Assembly: GCA_015067605.1 (NCBI GenBank)
Contig: SVME01000007.1
Span: 1-43,703, forward strand
Length of the DNA: 43,703 nucleotides
Reading direction: 5' to 3'
Source of the DNA: Oscillospiraceae bacterium
Lineage (GTDB): Bacteria; Bacillota; Clostridia; Oscillospirales; Oscillospiraceae
Shown here one piece after another: positions 10,407-18,654 of the stretch. Made by a program: the position numbers and the translations under genes. Every line of letters begins with the position of its first letter. Within the stretch, counting starts at the first letter, position 1. The notes under the pieces were generated by a model. It was given only the letters and a program-made list of their open reading frames with translations, was not told where the DNA came from and did not search any database.

Positions 10407-10438
10407 AGCCTTCGCTCCATTCATAATAATACACAGTA

Positions 10439-10468
10439 AGTATAGCACAGCAAATGAAAAAAGTCGAA
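10439..10468 (-). promoter_or_regulatory. Promoter of the ABC transporter genes
   Basis: Minus strand TTCGAC (10463-10468), 18 nt, TATACT (10439-10444), just after the aroQ terminator. The -35 match is moderate. Confidence 0.45.
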
Positions 10469-10478
10469 AACTTTTTGT

Positions 10479-10505
10479 AAAAAAGAGCCGCGTTTCTGCG
10501 GCTCT
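10479..10505 (-). terminator. Terminator of the aromatic amino acid operon
   Basis: Stem AGAGCCGC / GCGGCTCT (8 bp, 6-nt loop) followed by a T-run on the minus strand, 7 nt after the aroQ stop codon. Confidence 0.85.
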
Positions 10506-10511
10506 CCGGGG

Positions 10512-10940
10512 TCAACGAATCTGTTTCAGATATTGAATTGCCTGTCGGTATCCCTCCAGCCCTTGACCTTTAATGGTCTTGACGCAGGCCAGTCCGGCGT
10601 AGGATATCTGCCGGAAGGACTCTCTGGAGTCCACGTCAGAGATGTGTACCTCAACTGCCGGAATCGCCACGGCTTTCAGGGCATCCAAAATGGCCACGCT
10701 GGTGTGGGTGTAGGCTGCGGGGTTGATGACGATTCCATCGAAGCATCCGTAAGCGGACTGGATCTTATCAACGATTGTACCCTCGTGGTTGGATTGAAAT
10801 TGCTCGACATCCACAGACTCTTCCTGCGCCGTCTGCTCCAACAGCGCCAGCAAATCGGCAAAGCTCTGCTTGCCGTAGATGTCCGGCTCACGAAGCCCAA
10901 GCATATTGATGTTTGGCCCGTTTATGACAAGAATCTTCAT
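10512..10940 (-). CDS. aroQ: 3-dehydroquinate dehydratase, type II
   Basis: A 142-residue type II dehydroquinase that converts 3-dehydroquinate to 3-dehydroshikimate, step 3 of the shikimate pathway. Clear signatures are the N-terminal NGPNINMLGLREPDIYG (with the catalytic Tyr on the mobile lid loop), FQSNHEGTIVDKI, INPAAYTHTSVA and VEVHISDVDSRESFR, containing the family's catalytic Asn, Glu and His residues. Length is typical for this dodecameric class. It is the last gene of the aro operon and overlaps the aroE/K stop by 4 nt (ATGA); a terminator follows immediately. Confidence 0.97.
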   Translation of the reverse strand: MKILVINGPNINMLGLREPDIYGKQSFADLLALLEQTAQEESVDVEQFQSNHEGTIVDKIQSAYGCFDGIVINPAAYTHTSVAILDALKAVAIPAVEVHISDVDSRESFRQISYAGLACVKTIKGQGLEGYRQAIQYLKQIR

Positions 10941-12166
10941 GATTGTTCCTCCAAAATGTTCAGAATTCTGTCTGTGATATCCTCAGGAACACCGTCGTTT
11001 TCTACAGAGAAATCTGCGAATTCCGTGTACAAGGGACGGCGAATCCGGAACATTTCCTCCAGATTTGTCCCTTGGGACAGGGGACGTCCTGCGGTAGGAA
11101 GTTGATTGATATCCCGTTTCAGCCAAATGATCGTACCGTTTTGATGAAGAAGAGGATAGTTTTCTGGACGGGTCACACAACCGCCGCCAGTGGCGATGAT
11201 AAGGCCGGACTGTTTGCCCAGCTCCGCCAGCACCTGTGTTTCTAAGCGGCGGAAAGCATCTTCTCCTGATTTTTCAAAAATCTCTGGAATAGACATCCCT
11301 GCTTTGGTGGCGATAACCGTATCGGCATCCACGCAGGTGCGGCCTGTTTTTTGGGACAAAATTTGCCCGATGGTGGATTTGCCGCATCCGGGCATTCCAA
11401 TAAGAATAATATTTTCCATCTGGAGCCTTAATTGGTGGTGAATTGCGCCGATATTTTCATCCGAAATGGGTTTGCCGGTGAACCATTCGGCGCTTTCCTT
11501 CGCCTGTGCAACCAGCATCCATAACCCGTTCATGGTAATCAGTCCACGGTTGTGCGCATCCAGAAGCAGCTGAGTACGAGCTGGATTGTATACTACGTCA
11601 AGTACACCCTCCAGTTGGGGGAATAGATCCAAATCAATAGGGGACAGGCCGGTATCCGGATACATTCCAACGGGCGTTGTGTTGACGATGATTGCGGCAT
11701 CGGCGTGAAGCTGCAAATTTCCGTAATGGTTTTCGCCGGAGCGGGAGATGACAACGGGCTTAGCGCCCAGCGCTTCCATGACTGCAACAGCGGTATTAGA
11801 TGCGCCGCCGCTTCCCAGCACCAGAACCTTTTTGCCTTTGGGGTTCAGACCGCTTTGCTGAACCATGGATCGAAAACCGAAATAGTCCGTGTTGTGGCCC
11901 ATCAGGCTGCCGTCGGGTCTGCGTACAATGGTGTTCACTGCCCCCAGCTTTTGCGCAACAGGGGATAGTTCATCCAAAAAGGGGATGACTGCCTTTTTGT
12001 AAGGAATTGTCACATTGATTCCGTGGAATTCCTCTGTTTTTAAGAAGAATTCCAACTGGGTGGGGTCTATTTCGAATAAATCGTAAGCATAATCCGTCAG
12101 TAGACTGTGGATTTGGGGGGAATAGCTGTGCCCCAGCCGCTGTCCCAGTAGACCGCACCGCATCAA
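10937..12166 (-). CDS. aroE/aroK: Fused shikimate dehydrogenase - shikimate kinase
   Basis: A 409-residue bifunctional protein. Residues 1 to about 245 are an AroE domain: NVTIPYKK (51-58) carries the catalytic lysine, HNTDYFG (91-97) the catalytic Asp94, GSGGASNTA the NADP-binding loop, and NTTPVGMYP a family signature. From Met250 on it is an AroK domain: GMPGCGKST (Walker A, 257-265), the shikimate-binding DAD/R residues (DADTVIA, FRRLE), ATGGG and the lid Arg in GRPLSQ. It would thus perform two steps, dehydroshikimate reduction and shikimate phosphorylation (steps 4 and 5). The two domains are joined without a spacer or stop. A separate internal start at Met250 is possible but has only a weak AAGG site. 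The gene overlaps aroQ and pheA by 4 nt each. Confidence 0.95.
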   Translation of the reverse strand: MMRCGLLGQRLGHSYSPQIHSLLTDYAYDLFEIDPTQLEFFLKTEEFHGINVTIPYKKAVIPFLDELSPVAQKLGAVNTIVRRPDGSLMGHNTDYFGFRSMVQQSGLNPKGKKVLVLGSGGASNTAVAVMEALGAKPVVISRSGENHYGNLQLHADAAIIVNTTPVGMYPDTGLSPIDLDLFPQLEGVLDVVYNPARTQLLLDAHNRGLITMNGLWMLVAQAKESAEWFTGKPISDENIGAIHHQLRLQMENIILIGMPGCGKSTIGQILSQKTGRTCVDADTVIATKAGMSIPEIFEKSGEDAFRRLETQVLAELGKQSGLIIATGGGCVTRPENYPLLHQNGTIIWLKRDINQLPTAGRPLSQGTNLEEMFRIRRPLYTEFADFSVENDGVPEDITDRILNILEEQS

Positions 12167-13305
12167 ACCACCTCACAGTAGCTGCCCAGATATTTGAATT
12201 CCTCGCACAGATCCTCCAGCTCGCACATGAGTTGCACGAACTCTTCGGAGTAGATAGAGGTTTCCAAGTCAAAGTAGAACATGAACTCAAATTCTCTGTC
12301 GGGGATAGGGCGGGACTCCAGCTTGGTCACATTGATTCCCAGCGTGTAAAGTCGTGCCAGCACCCGATACAATGCACCGGGACGGTGGGGTAGCACCATC
12401 ATAATGGTGGTCTTATCGGAACCGGGGTATATCTCCAGATTCTTGCTGATGCAGATGAACCGGGTTCGGTTATTGCCCTTGTCTTGAATGGATGCGGCCA
12501 GATTCTCCAGATTGTAAAGCTGGGCACAGGCTCTGCTGCTGATAGCCGCTACATCGGTGCGGCCGGACTTGGATACCATTTCGGCAGCGACAGCGGTGTT
12601 TTCCACGGGGATAATCTCTACGCCCGTCAGATTACGCAGGAAACCGGAGCATTGATTGATGGCTTGCTCGTGAGAGTAAACGGTTTTGATGTCAGACAGC
12701 TTGGCACCCTTGTTTGCCAGAAGATTATGATCTACTTTCAGACGGAAGGTGCGCACGATGGAGAAATTGTGCTGAATCATCAGGTCATAGACCTTCTTAA
12801 CAGATCCGGCGGTAGAGTTCTCGATGGGCAGGATGCCGTACTGGCACAGCCCCTTATCGATGGCGGAGAAAACGCCGTCAAAGCTTTTGAAATACATGAT
12901 GGAGGGGCTTTGGAAAATCTTCTCGCAAGCGATTTGAGAATAAGCCCCTTCCACGCCCTGACAGGCCACCATGGGGTCACGGGGAAATAGCTTGGGTGTA
13001 TTTTGAATGGAGTGGGCGATTTGTTCATGCAATTCGCCGGAAATCATGTTCCGCTTATTCTGATAGCTTCGGCTCAGCTCAAAGAGCATGGAATAGAGGA
13101 CACGAGTGTAGTTGCTCATTTCGGGCCCTGCCATTTGGGCCACATTCGCCAGTATTTGACGCTCACGGGTGGGGACCAGAATGGGCAAATTGTTTTCACG
13201 CTTGTAATCGGCCACCTGCGCAGCCAGCCCCATTCGCTGACAAAACAGCTTCACAATCTGCTGGTCAATATCGTCGATTTGGTTTCGAATTTCCGATAAT
13301 TCCAT
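12163..13305 (-). CDS. pheA: Bifunctional chorismate mutase / prephenate dehydratase (P-protein)
   Basis: A 380-residue protein that makes phenylpyruvate from chorismate. Residues 1-85 are an AroQ-type chorismate mutase (RNQIDDIDQQIVKLFCQRM at the start). Residues about 110-285 are prephenate dehydratase, with GVEGAYSQ, ILPIENSTAGSV and the catalytic TRF motif at 281-283. Residues about 297-375 are an ACT domain with GAL (310-312) and ESRP (330-333), the Phe-binding motifs of the allosteric site, so feedback inhibition by Phe is expected. AGGAGG lies 7 nt before the ATG. It is in the operon with tyrA, so both branches after chorismate are co-expressed. It overlaps aroE/K by 4 nt and starts 1 nt after aroC stops. 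Confidence 0.96.
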   Translation of the reverse strand: MELSEIRNQIDDIDQQIVKLFCQRMGLAAQVADYKRENNLPILVPTRERQILANVAQMAGPEMSNYTRVLYSMLFELSRSYQNKRNMISGELHEQIAHSIQNTPKLFPRDPMVACQGVEGAYSQIACEKIFQSPSIMYFKSFDGVFSAIDKGLCQYGILPIENSTAGSVKKVYDLMIQHNFSIVRTFRLKVDHNLLANKGAKLSDIKTVYSHEQAINQCSGFLRNLTGVEIIPVENTAVAAEMVSKSGRTDVAAISSRACAQLYNLENLAASIQDKGNNRTRFICISKNLEIYPGSDKTTIMMVLPHRPGALYRVLARLYTLGINVTKLESRPIPDREFEFMFYFDLETSIYSEEFVQLMCELEDLCEEFKYLGSYCEVV

Positions 13306-13306
13306 A

Positions 13307-14395
13307 TTATTTCCTCCTGCTGGTCTGGGTGTTGGAAAGAATCAAATCGTAGATGGCAATTGCGGCGGCGGCTTCCACCACCGGAACGGCTCTGGGGACT
13401 ATGCAGGGGTCATGCCGACCCTTTACCGCCAGCTCCCGCGAAGCCATTGCGCTCAAGCTGACGCTTTGCTGCGCTGCGCTGATGGAGGGGGTAGGCTTCA
13501 TTGCAACCCGGAAAAGCACCGGCATACCATTGGAGATTCCGCCCAGTATGCCACCGGCGTTGTTGGTGGCGGTGCGAATTTTTCCCTCAGCCATGGTGTA
13601 GTTGTCGTTGTTTTCGCTGCCGGTCATGCTGGCAACATGGAAACCGGCGCCAAACTCTACGCCCTTGACGGCGGGGATGCCATAGACGATTTGAGCGATG
13701 CGGCTCTCAATACCGCCAAACATCGGCTCTCCGATGCCCACAGGCAATCCGATTATGGCGCATTCGATACATCCGCCAACGCTGTCGCCCTGACTGCGAG
13801 CGGCAGCGATGCGAGCCTTCATTTTTTCGCCGGCCTGGGCATCAAGAACAGGGAAGTCCTGTCCAACGGCCTCCAGTTGAGGAGCCATGGGGTCAAAGAG
13901 ATTGTCGGAGCATCCGTCGATGGTGTCGATGTGAGCGCCAATGCGGATGCCCATCTGTTCCAGCCATTGCTTGCACAGACCACCGGCGATGCACAAGGGG
14001 GCAGTGAGCCGTCCGGAGAAATGTCCACCGCCGGCGGCATCCTGAAATCCGCCGTATTTGACTTGAGCGGTGTAATCCGCATGACCGGGACGGGGGCAGT
14101 CTGCCAGATTGGCGTAGTCGCCGGAACGGGTATTATTATTGTAGATGACTGCGGCAATGGGAGCGCCGCAGGTATACCCGTCCAGAAGGCCGGACAGAAA
14201 TTCCGGACGATCATCTTCCTTTCGGGGGGTAGACCAGTGATTTTGTCCGGGGGCACGGCGATTCAGAAAGGCTTGCAGCTCATCCATATTCACCGGCAGG
14301 CCGGCGGGAATGCCATCCAGTGTCATGCCGATGGCGGCACCGTGGGACTGTCCAAAAATCGAAAGCTTGAGAGATTCACCGAATGTACTGCTCAT
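13307..14395 (-). CDS. aroC: Chorismate synthase
   Basis: A 362-residue enzyme that converts EPSP to chorismate using reduced FMN, the last step of the shikimate pathway. The N-terminal FGQSHGAAIGMTLDGIPAG carries the conserved active-site His; RPGHADYTAQVKYG and the GGISNGMPV region (in GGILGGISNGMP) are the other family signatures, with the C-terminal RHDPCIVPRAVPVVEA. Length is typical. Its start overlaps the 3' end of aroA by 20 nt. Confidence 0.97.
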   Translation of the reverse strand: MSSTFGESLKLSIFGQSHGAAIGMTLDGIPAGLPVNMDELQAFLNRRAPGQNHWSTPRKEDDRPEFLSGLLDGYTCGAPIAAVIYNNNTRSGDYANLADCPRPGHADYTAQVKYGGFQDAAGGGHFSGRLTAPLCIAGGLCKQWLEQMGIRIGAHIDTIDGCSDNLFDPMAPQLEAVGQDFPVLDAQAGEKMKARIAAARSQGDSVGGCIECAIIGLPVGIGEPMFGGIESRIAQIVYGIPAVKGVEFGAGFHVASMTGSENNDNYTMAEGKIRTATNNAGGILGGISNGMPVLFRVAMKPTPSISAAQQSVSLSAMASRELAVKGRHDPCIVPRAVPVVEAAAAIAIYDLILSNTQTSRRK

Positions 14396-15572
14396 AACGG
14401 CCTCCTAACATTTGATAATCCTTCCAGAAGGAGGGATAGGATTTGCTGACTTCGTGGGCGCTGAGAATGGTGACAGATTCTTTGCATACTGTGGCGGCAA
14501 CGGCGGCAGACATGGCAATGCGATGGTCGTTGGTAGCGTCAACGATACCGCCCTGATATCCGGTGCCGTGGACGATAAGAGAATCTCCCTGAATACGCGC
14601 AACACCGCCGAGAGCGTTGATCATAGCGGCGGTGGTGGTCAGACGGTCTGTTTCTTTAAGCCGCAGACGACCGCAATTGATGAATGTTGCACCTTTTTTG
14701 GCACCTGCTACGATGGCCAGCACCGGCACCAGATCCGGCGTGTCCGTAGCATCGATGACGGCGAAATCATCCAGAGCAGATAAATGGGCGCCAACTATTC
14801 GATCGCCCTGGGTAGAACCAGAATCCAAATTGGTTACAGTCAAATTGCCACCCAGTGCATTGGCAGCAAGCCAGAAGGCTCCATTGCTCCAGTCACCCTC
14901 CACAGTCAAATCTCCGGGGGTGCGGAAACGCTGTCCGCCTGATACGCAAAAATCTTTGGTATCGATTCCGAAAAGTGTCATAGCCTGCTGGGTCATAGCT
15001 ACGTAGGGCTTGGATTCCAGCTTTCCGCTGATGTGGATGCGGCTGGAATCCGGCAATAGGGCGGCAGCGTAGAGCAGCCCTGTGATAAACTGGCTGGAAA
15101 CGCCGCCGGAAATGGTAAAATCCCCGCTTTGAAGCTGCCCTTGACAGCGCAGCGTTGCTTCGGTGGGGCGGGATATGGCACAGCCCATCCTCTCCATTTC
15201 CTCCCAAAGCGGTGACAAGGGGCGCTGGGGTAGCCGTCCGGCCATTTGGAAGGTGGCATCCACGCCCAGCGCACCAACGATGGGCAGCATAAAGCGAAGC
15301 GTCGATCCGCTTTCTCCGCAGTCGAGAATGGCTTGGTGGGGGACGGAAACTGTGGGAATCACTCGATAGCCTTCCGTGGTTCTTTGAATAGCCGCACCCA
15401 GTGCGTTCAAGCAGCTAACAGTTGCCTCGATATCCCGGTTTGTATCGGTGCAGGAAAGCGACGTGGGCGCATCCGCAAAGGCAGCGCAAATCAGCAGGCG
15501 ATGGGCCTGTGATTTGGATGGGATTGCACGAATTTCACCGGAAAGCCTTTTGGGGTGGATGATGATGTCCAT
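14376..15572 (-). CDS. aroA: 3-phosphoshikimate 1-carboxyvinyltransferase (EPSP synthase)
   Basis: A 398-residue enzyme that joins phosphoenolpyruvate to shikimate-3-phosphate (step 6). Signatures are IPSKSQAHRLLICAAFA near the N-terminus (the conserved Lys and Arg of the shikimate-3-phosphate site), LDCGESGSTLRFMLPI, GGVSSQFITGLL, and RLRLKETDRLTT with NDHRIAMS in the C-terminal half. It is slightly short (typical about 425). The start at 15572 (MDIIIHPKRLSGEIRA) has AAGGCAGG about 8 nt upstream; the longer frame upstream is antisense-like filler. It begins within aroB: the two overlap by 38 nt. Confidence 0.95.
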   Translation of the reverse strand: MDIIIHPKRLSGEIRAIPSKSQAHRLLICAAFADAPTSLSCTDTNRDIEATVSCLNALGAAIQRTTEGYRVIPTVSVPHQAILDCGESGSTLRFMLPIVGALGVDATFQMAGRLPQRPLSPLWEEMERMGCAISRPTEATLRCQGQLQSGDFTISGGVSSQFITGLLYAAALLPDSSRIHISGKLESKPYVAMTQQAMTLFGIDTKDFCVSGGQRFRTPGDLTVEGDWSNGAFWLAANALGGNLTVTNLDSGSTQGDRIVGAHLSALDDFAVIDATDTPDLVPVLAIVAGAKKGATFINCGRLRLKETDRLTTTAAMINALGGVARIQGDSLIVHGTGYQGGIVDATNDHRIAMSAAVAATVCKESVTILSAHEVSKSYPSFWKDYQMLGGRYEQYIR

Positions 15573-16626
15573 ATGATAGACCTGCCTTGATAAAGGATAA
15601 GAGGTTGGCAACAGGGGACGGTACGATATCGCAATGGCCGATGCTGCGGGGGATAATGAGATTGACGGTATCACCGGCTCGCTTTTTGTCGGAGAGTGCC
15701 CAATCCATCAGAACCTCCGGTGAATATGAGCAAGTGGTGGGCAATTCAAATTGCTCCAATATGCTGAGGATTCGATCGCGGGTTTCATTGTCGCATAATC
15801 CGGAGGCTAAAGCGGCACGGGAAACGATAGCGGTACCAATGGCAACCGCTTTGCCGTGAGAGATTTGGAATTCACTGCAGGCCTCAACGCCGTGCCCGAC
15901 GGTGTGCCCCAGATTCAGCTTCATTCGACTTCCGGTGTCGAATTCGTCCTCTGCGACCACATCCCGTTTTAATTCCACGCATCGGGAGATAACCGCTTCA
16001 CGGTCAAATTGCAAGCCGCTGTGTTCCAGTGTTGAAAACAGTTGGTTATCGTAAAGAATACCGTATTTGATGACCTCGGCGCAGCCATCCCGAAAGATAT
16101 CGACCGGCAGCGTATCCAATGTATCGATATCACACAGCACCAGACGGGGTTGATAAAAAGCACCGCACAGATTTTTTCCTGCGGGCAAATCGATGGCGGT
16201 CTTGCCACCCACCGAGGAATCCACCGCCGCCAGAAGGGTGGTGGGCACTTGAATGTACGCAATGCCCCGCAGATAGACCGCAGCGGCAAAGCCGGTCACA
16301 TCGCCAACAACACCGCCGCCCAGTGCAATCAGACAGTCGGTGCGGGTCAGATGATTTTCGGCAAGAAAATTGATGATTTCCAGAAAAGTATGGCCGTTTT
16401 TGGATTCTTCTCCGGCAGGAAATACGAAATGTACTACATCAAAGCCGGCGCTACGCAGACTCTGGGTTACAGTATCACCGTAGATGGGAAATACATTGCT
16501 GTCGCTGATGACGGCGGCTTTAGCGGCATTGCACACTTTTTTGATCTGTTCCCCTAAAGCATCCAGCAGACCACTTCCAATTAAGACATTGTAGGTGCTC
16601 GATGCTCTGACTTCGATGGTTTTCAT
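15535..16626 (-). CDS. aroB: 3-dehydroquinate synthase
   Basis: A 363-residue NAD- and metal-dependent enzyme that cyclises DAHP to 3-dehydroquinate (step 2). Signatures: FPAGEESKN, ALGGGVVGDVTGFAAAVYLRGI (the glycine-rich NAD site, quoted in part as GGGVVGDVTGF), VPTTLLAAVDSSVGGKTAID, the metal ligands in AEVIKYG (Glu) and LNLGHTVGHGVEA (two His). The C-terminus is slightly longer than usual because the frame runs on for 38 nt past the aroA start. It overlaps tyrA by 4 nt. Confidence 0.97.
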   Translation of the reverse strand: MKTIEVRASSTYNVLIGSGLLDALGEQIKKVCNAAKAAVISDSNVFPIYGDTVTQSLRSAGFDVVHFVFPAGEESKNGHTFLEIINFLAENHLTRTDCLIALGGGVVGDVTGFAAAVYLRGIAYIQVPTTLLAAVDSSVGGKTAIDLPAGKNLCGAFYQPRLVLCDIDTLDTLPVDIFRDGCAEVIKYGILYDNQLFSTLEHSGLQFDREAVISRCVELKRDVVAEDEFDTGSRMKLNLGHTVGHGVEACSEFQISHGKAVAIGTAIVSRAALASGLCDNETRDRILSILEQFELPTTCSYSPEVLMDWALSDKKRAGDTVNLIIPRSIGHCDIVPSPVANLLSFIKAGLSYGHHHPPQKAFR

Positions 16627-17453
16627 CCGTCTACCTCTTCCTTCCGGCGCTTGCCGTCGTTCAGTAGAGCCACGAGTGCGGCTTCATCGTTATTTTGAAT
16701 GGCAATTTGGTATTGCTTCAGACTATTTATCAAGGTGTCCAGCTCTGACAACACATTTTCCTTATTTTCGAGGAACAGCTCTGCCCACATCTGAGGATTC
16801 AGCCACGCAACACGAGTCATATCCCGATAGCTTCCGGCGGAAAAACCCTTATGGTTCAAAGCGGTGGGGGACTTGATGAATGCATTGCTGACAATGTGGG
16901 GCATTTGTGAGGTGAATGCAATCATCCGGTCGTGATCTTCTGCGGTGGTAACAGAGAAGGAGCCGAAGTGACAGGGAGCTAGTGCCTTTTTGGCACGTTC
17001 CAGCAGTTCAATGTCGTCAAAGCGGTCAGGGATTAGCACCATGGGCGCACCCTCAAACAGATTCGCACGGCTGTATTTGAAGCCGGAGAACTGGTTGCCG
17101 GCCATGGGATGACCTCCTATGAAGGTGAAGCCGTATTCCTTTGCGATGGGAAAACAACGGCGGCAGATTTCTTCCTTTACGCCGCAGCAGTCGATGACCA
17201 GTGCGTCCTTGTTGATGAATGCTGCGTTTTCTTCCAGCCATACGGCGGCCCCTTCGGGATAGATGGCAAGGAGAATCAAATCGCATTCTGCCAGATTGTC
17301 GGCTGTCAGCGGAGCTTCCACGGCACCAGCCAGCATAGCGAAGGAAAGCATATCCTCGTTCAGATCATGGCACAGCACACGATGTCCTTCCAATGCATAG
17401 GCACGAGCGAGAGAGCCGCCAATCAGGCCAAGGCCAAGGATTCCGACGGTCAT
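16623..17453 (-). CDS. tyrA: Prephenate dehydrogenase
   Basis: A 276-residue NAD(P)-dependent enzyme that makes 4-hydroxyphenylpyruvate for tyrosine. The N-terminal Rossmann motif GILGLGLIGGSLARAYAL is followed by CDLILLAIYPEG and a catalytic-His region IGGHPMAGNQFSGF. The C-terminal helical domain contains the TSQMPHIVSNAF motif typical of the family. There is no fused chorismate mutase and no ACT domain, so Tyr feedback must act elsewhere or through this core domain. It sits second in the operon and overlaps aroF and aroB by 4 nt each. Confidence 0.95.
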   Translation of the reverse strand: MTVGILGLGLIGGSLARAYALEGHRVLCHDLNEDMLSFAMLAGAVEAPLTADNLAECDLILLAIYPEGAAVWLEENAAFINKDALVIDCCGVKEEICRRCFPIAKEYGFTFIGGHPMAGNQFSGFKYSRANLFEGAPMVLIPDRFDDIELLERAKKALAPCHFGSFSVTTAEDHDRMIAFTSQMPHIVSNAFIKSPTALNHKGFSAGSYRDMTRVAWLNPQMWAELFLENKENVLSELDTLINSLKQYQIAIQNNDEAALVALLNDGKRRKEEVDG

Positions 17454-18451
17454 ACAATCGCCTCCCGAATTCGGTTGACCCGACGGTTCAGCTCATCAAA
17501 CTGTGCGGGGGTCAGGGATTGGGCACCGTCACACATGGCGTGGGCGGGGTCGTTGTGCACCTCGATAATCAGACCGTCAGCGCCGGCGGCAGTTGCCGCA
17601 ACGGCCATGGGGGGTACCAGCTTCGCCTTGCCGGTGGCGTGACTGGGATCCACGATTACAGGCAGATGGCTCAAATCGTGTAGCACAGAAACGGCGGACA
17701 GATCCAGCGTATTTCGGGTGTAGGTTTCAAAGGTGCGAATACCCCGCTCGCAGAGCATGACATTCTCGTTGCCCTCGCTCATGATGTATTCCGCGCTCAT
17801 GAGCAGTTCCTGAAGGGTGTTGGCAAGACCACGCTTCAGCAGGATGGGCTTCTGGGTTTTGCCCAGCTCCTTCAAAAGGTCGAAGTTTTGCATATTTCTG
17901 GCACCCACCTGAATGATGTCTACATCGGAAAAGAGATCCAGGGTAGAGATGTTCATGATTTCGGTAACGATGGGCAGTCCAGTTTCGGCTTTTGCCTTTA
18001 GCAGTAGCTGAATGCCCTCGCCCTTCATGCCTTGAAAGGCGTAGGGAGAGGTCCGGGGCTTGAAGGCACCACCCCGAAGGATATTCGCACCGGAGGACTT
18101 CACTGCCTGGGCAACAGAAATGATTTGGTCCTCGGATTCGACGCTGCAGGGGCCGGCCATCATGGCAAAATTACCACCGCCGATTTTTACATTACCCACC
18201 TGAATGATGGTATCCGCCGGATGGAATTTCCGGTTGGCCTGTTTAAAGGGCTCAGATACCCGCTTGACGGAATCCACCATGTCCAGACTGCTCAACAGCT
18301 CCATGTCTACACGACTGGTGTCGCCTATCAGACCGAGAATCGTCACCTCTTTGCCTTCGGATACATGGACATCAATGTTCATGCGTGCCAGCCAGTCAAT
18401 CAGGTGCTGAGTCTGGGAGGGAGTGGTGCCGTGCTTGAGAATTGCTATCAT
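17450..18451 (-). CDS. aroF: 3-deoxy-7-phosphoheptulonate synthase (DAHP synthase, type I-beta with N-terminal regulatory domain)
   Basis: A 333-residue enzyme that condenses PEP and erythrose-4-phosphate, the first step of aromatic biosynthesis. Residues 1 to about 70 (MIAILKHGTTPSQTQHLIDW...) form the ferredoxin-like/ACT-type regulatory domain seen in the Thermotoga-type DAHP synthase; the catalytic barrel follows with AGPCSVES, LRGGAFKPRTSPYAFQG, QVGARNMQN, LLKRG and the metal-binding VDPSHATG. The N-terminal domain implies allosteric inhibition by Tyr and/or Phe. I chose ATG 18451 because AGGAG (18461-18465) lies 9 nt upstream; an in-frame ATG at 18460 would have no spacing. First structural gene of the operon, directly downstream of the Phe/Tyr attenuator. 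Confidence 0.96.
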   Translation of the reverse strand: MIAILKHGTTPSQTQHLIDWLARMNIDVHVSEGKEVTILGLIGDTSRVDMELLSSLDMVDSVKRVSEPFKQANRKFHPADTIIQVGNVKIGGGNFAMMAGPCSVESEDQIISVAQAVKSSGANILRGGAFKPRTSPYAFQGMKGEGIQLLLKAKAETGLPIVTEIMNISTLDLFSDVDIIQVGARNMQNFDLLKELGKTQKPILLKRGLANTLQELLMSAEYIMSEGNENVMLCERGIRTFETYTRNTLDLSAVSVLHDLSHLPVIVDPSHATGKAKLVPPMAVAATAAGADGLIIEVHNDPAHAMCDGAQSLTPAQFDELNRRVNRIREAIV

Positions 18452-18468
18452 TGAAAACATCTCCTAAC

Positions 18469-18506
18469 AAAAAATAACGCCGCCCGGATTCGATCCGTGC
18501 GGCGTT
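18469..18506 (-). terminator. Attenuator terminator (segments 3:4) upstream of aroF
   Basis: On the minus strand AACGCCGC-A-CGGAT / ATCCG-G-GCGGCGTT forms a 13-bp stem with one A/G mismatch and a CGA loop, followed by A then TTTTTT (18474-18469). It lies between the leader peptide and aroF, so it would stop transcription before the operon. Confidence 0.9.
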
Positions 18507-18608
18507 TGGAAATACATTTTTACAGCTTCTGTAAAATCTGTGCAGCACAAATCGCTATTACCTTTTTGAAGCAAAAAAGTAATAGTAGCTATAAAAGAAC
18601 TGTGCAGC
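18491..18608 (-). promoter_or_regulatory. Ribosome-mediated Phe/Tyr transcription attenuator: segments 1, 2 and 3
   Basis: All on the minus strand. Segment 1, GCUGCACAG (18608-18600), lies in leader codons 6-8 just before the Phe/Tyr run. Segment 2, CGAUUUGUGCUGC (18554-18542), begins 3 nt after the leader stop codon. Segment 3, GCCGCACGGAUCG (18503-18491), is the 5' arm of the terminator. Segment 2 pairs with segment 3 over 12 of 13 positions (two G-U) and with segment 1 over 8 of 9 positions (one G-U), so 1:2, 2:3 and the terminator exclude each other. Segments 1 and 3 resemble each other (7 of 9), as expected if both compete for segment 2. A small hairpin (18518-18536, 8-bp stem, 3-nt loop) lies between 2 and 3. 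Pairings were done by eye. Confidence 0.85.
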
Positions 18609-18623
18609 GTGAATATGGAGCAT
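18558..18623 (-). CDS. Phe/Tyr-rich leader peptide of the aromatic operon
   Basis: A 21-residue peptide (MLHIHAAQ-FFYSYYYFF-ASKR) with a GGAGG site (18631-18635) 7 nt before its ATG and tandem in-frame stops TAA-TAG. Codons 9-17 hold four Phe and four Tyr codons around one Ser. It is preceded by a consensus promoter and followed by an antiterminator and terminator, then by aroF. This is the layout of an attenuation leader such as that of E. coli pheA: scarcity of charged tRNA-Phe or tRNA-Tyr would stall the ribosome in the run, free segment 2 to pair with segment 3 and let RNA polymerase continue. The peptide itself need have no function. Confidence 0.88.
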   Translation of the reverse strand: MLHIHAAQFFYSYYYFFASKR

Positions 18624-18654
18624 AATTTTGCCTCCGATTACATAAGCTGTGGAC

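Noticed and set aside
18491-18500. T-arm-like GGATCGAATCC in the aroF leader, suggesting a tRNA or tRNA-like element
   Set aside because: No acceptor, D or anticodon arms are present; the sequence is the apex of the attenuator terminator.
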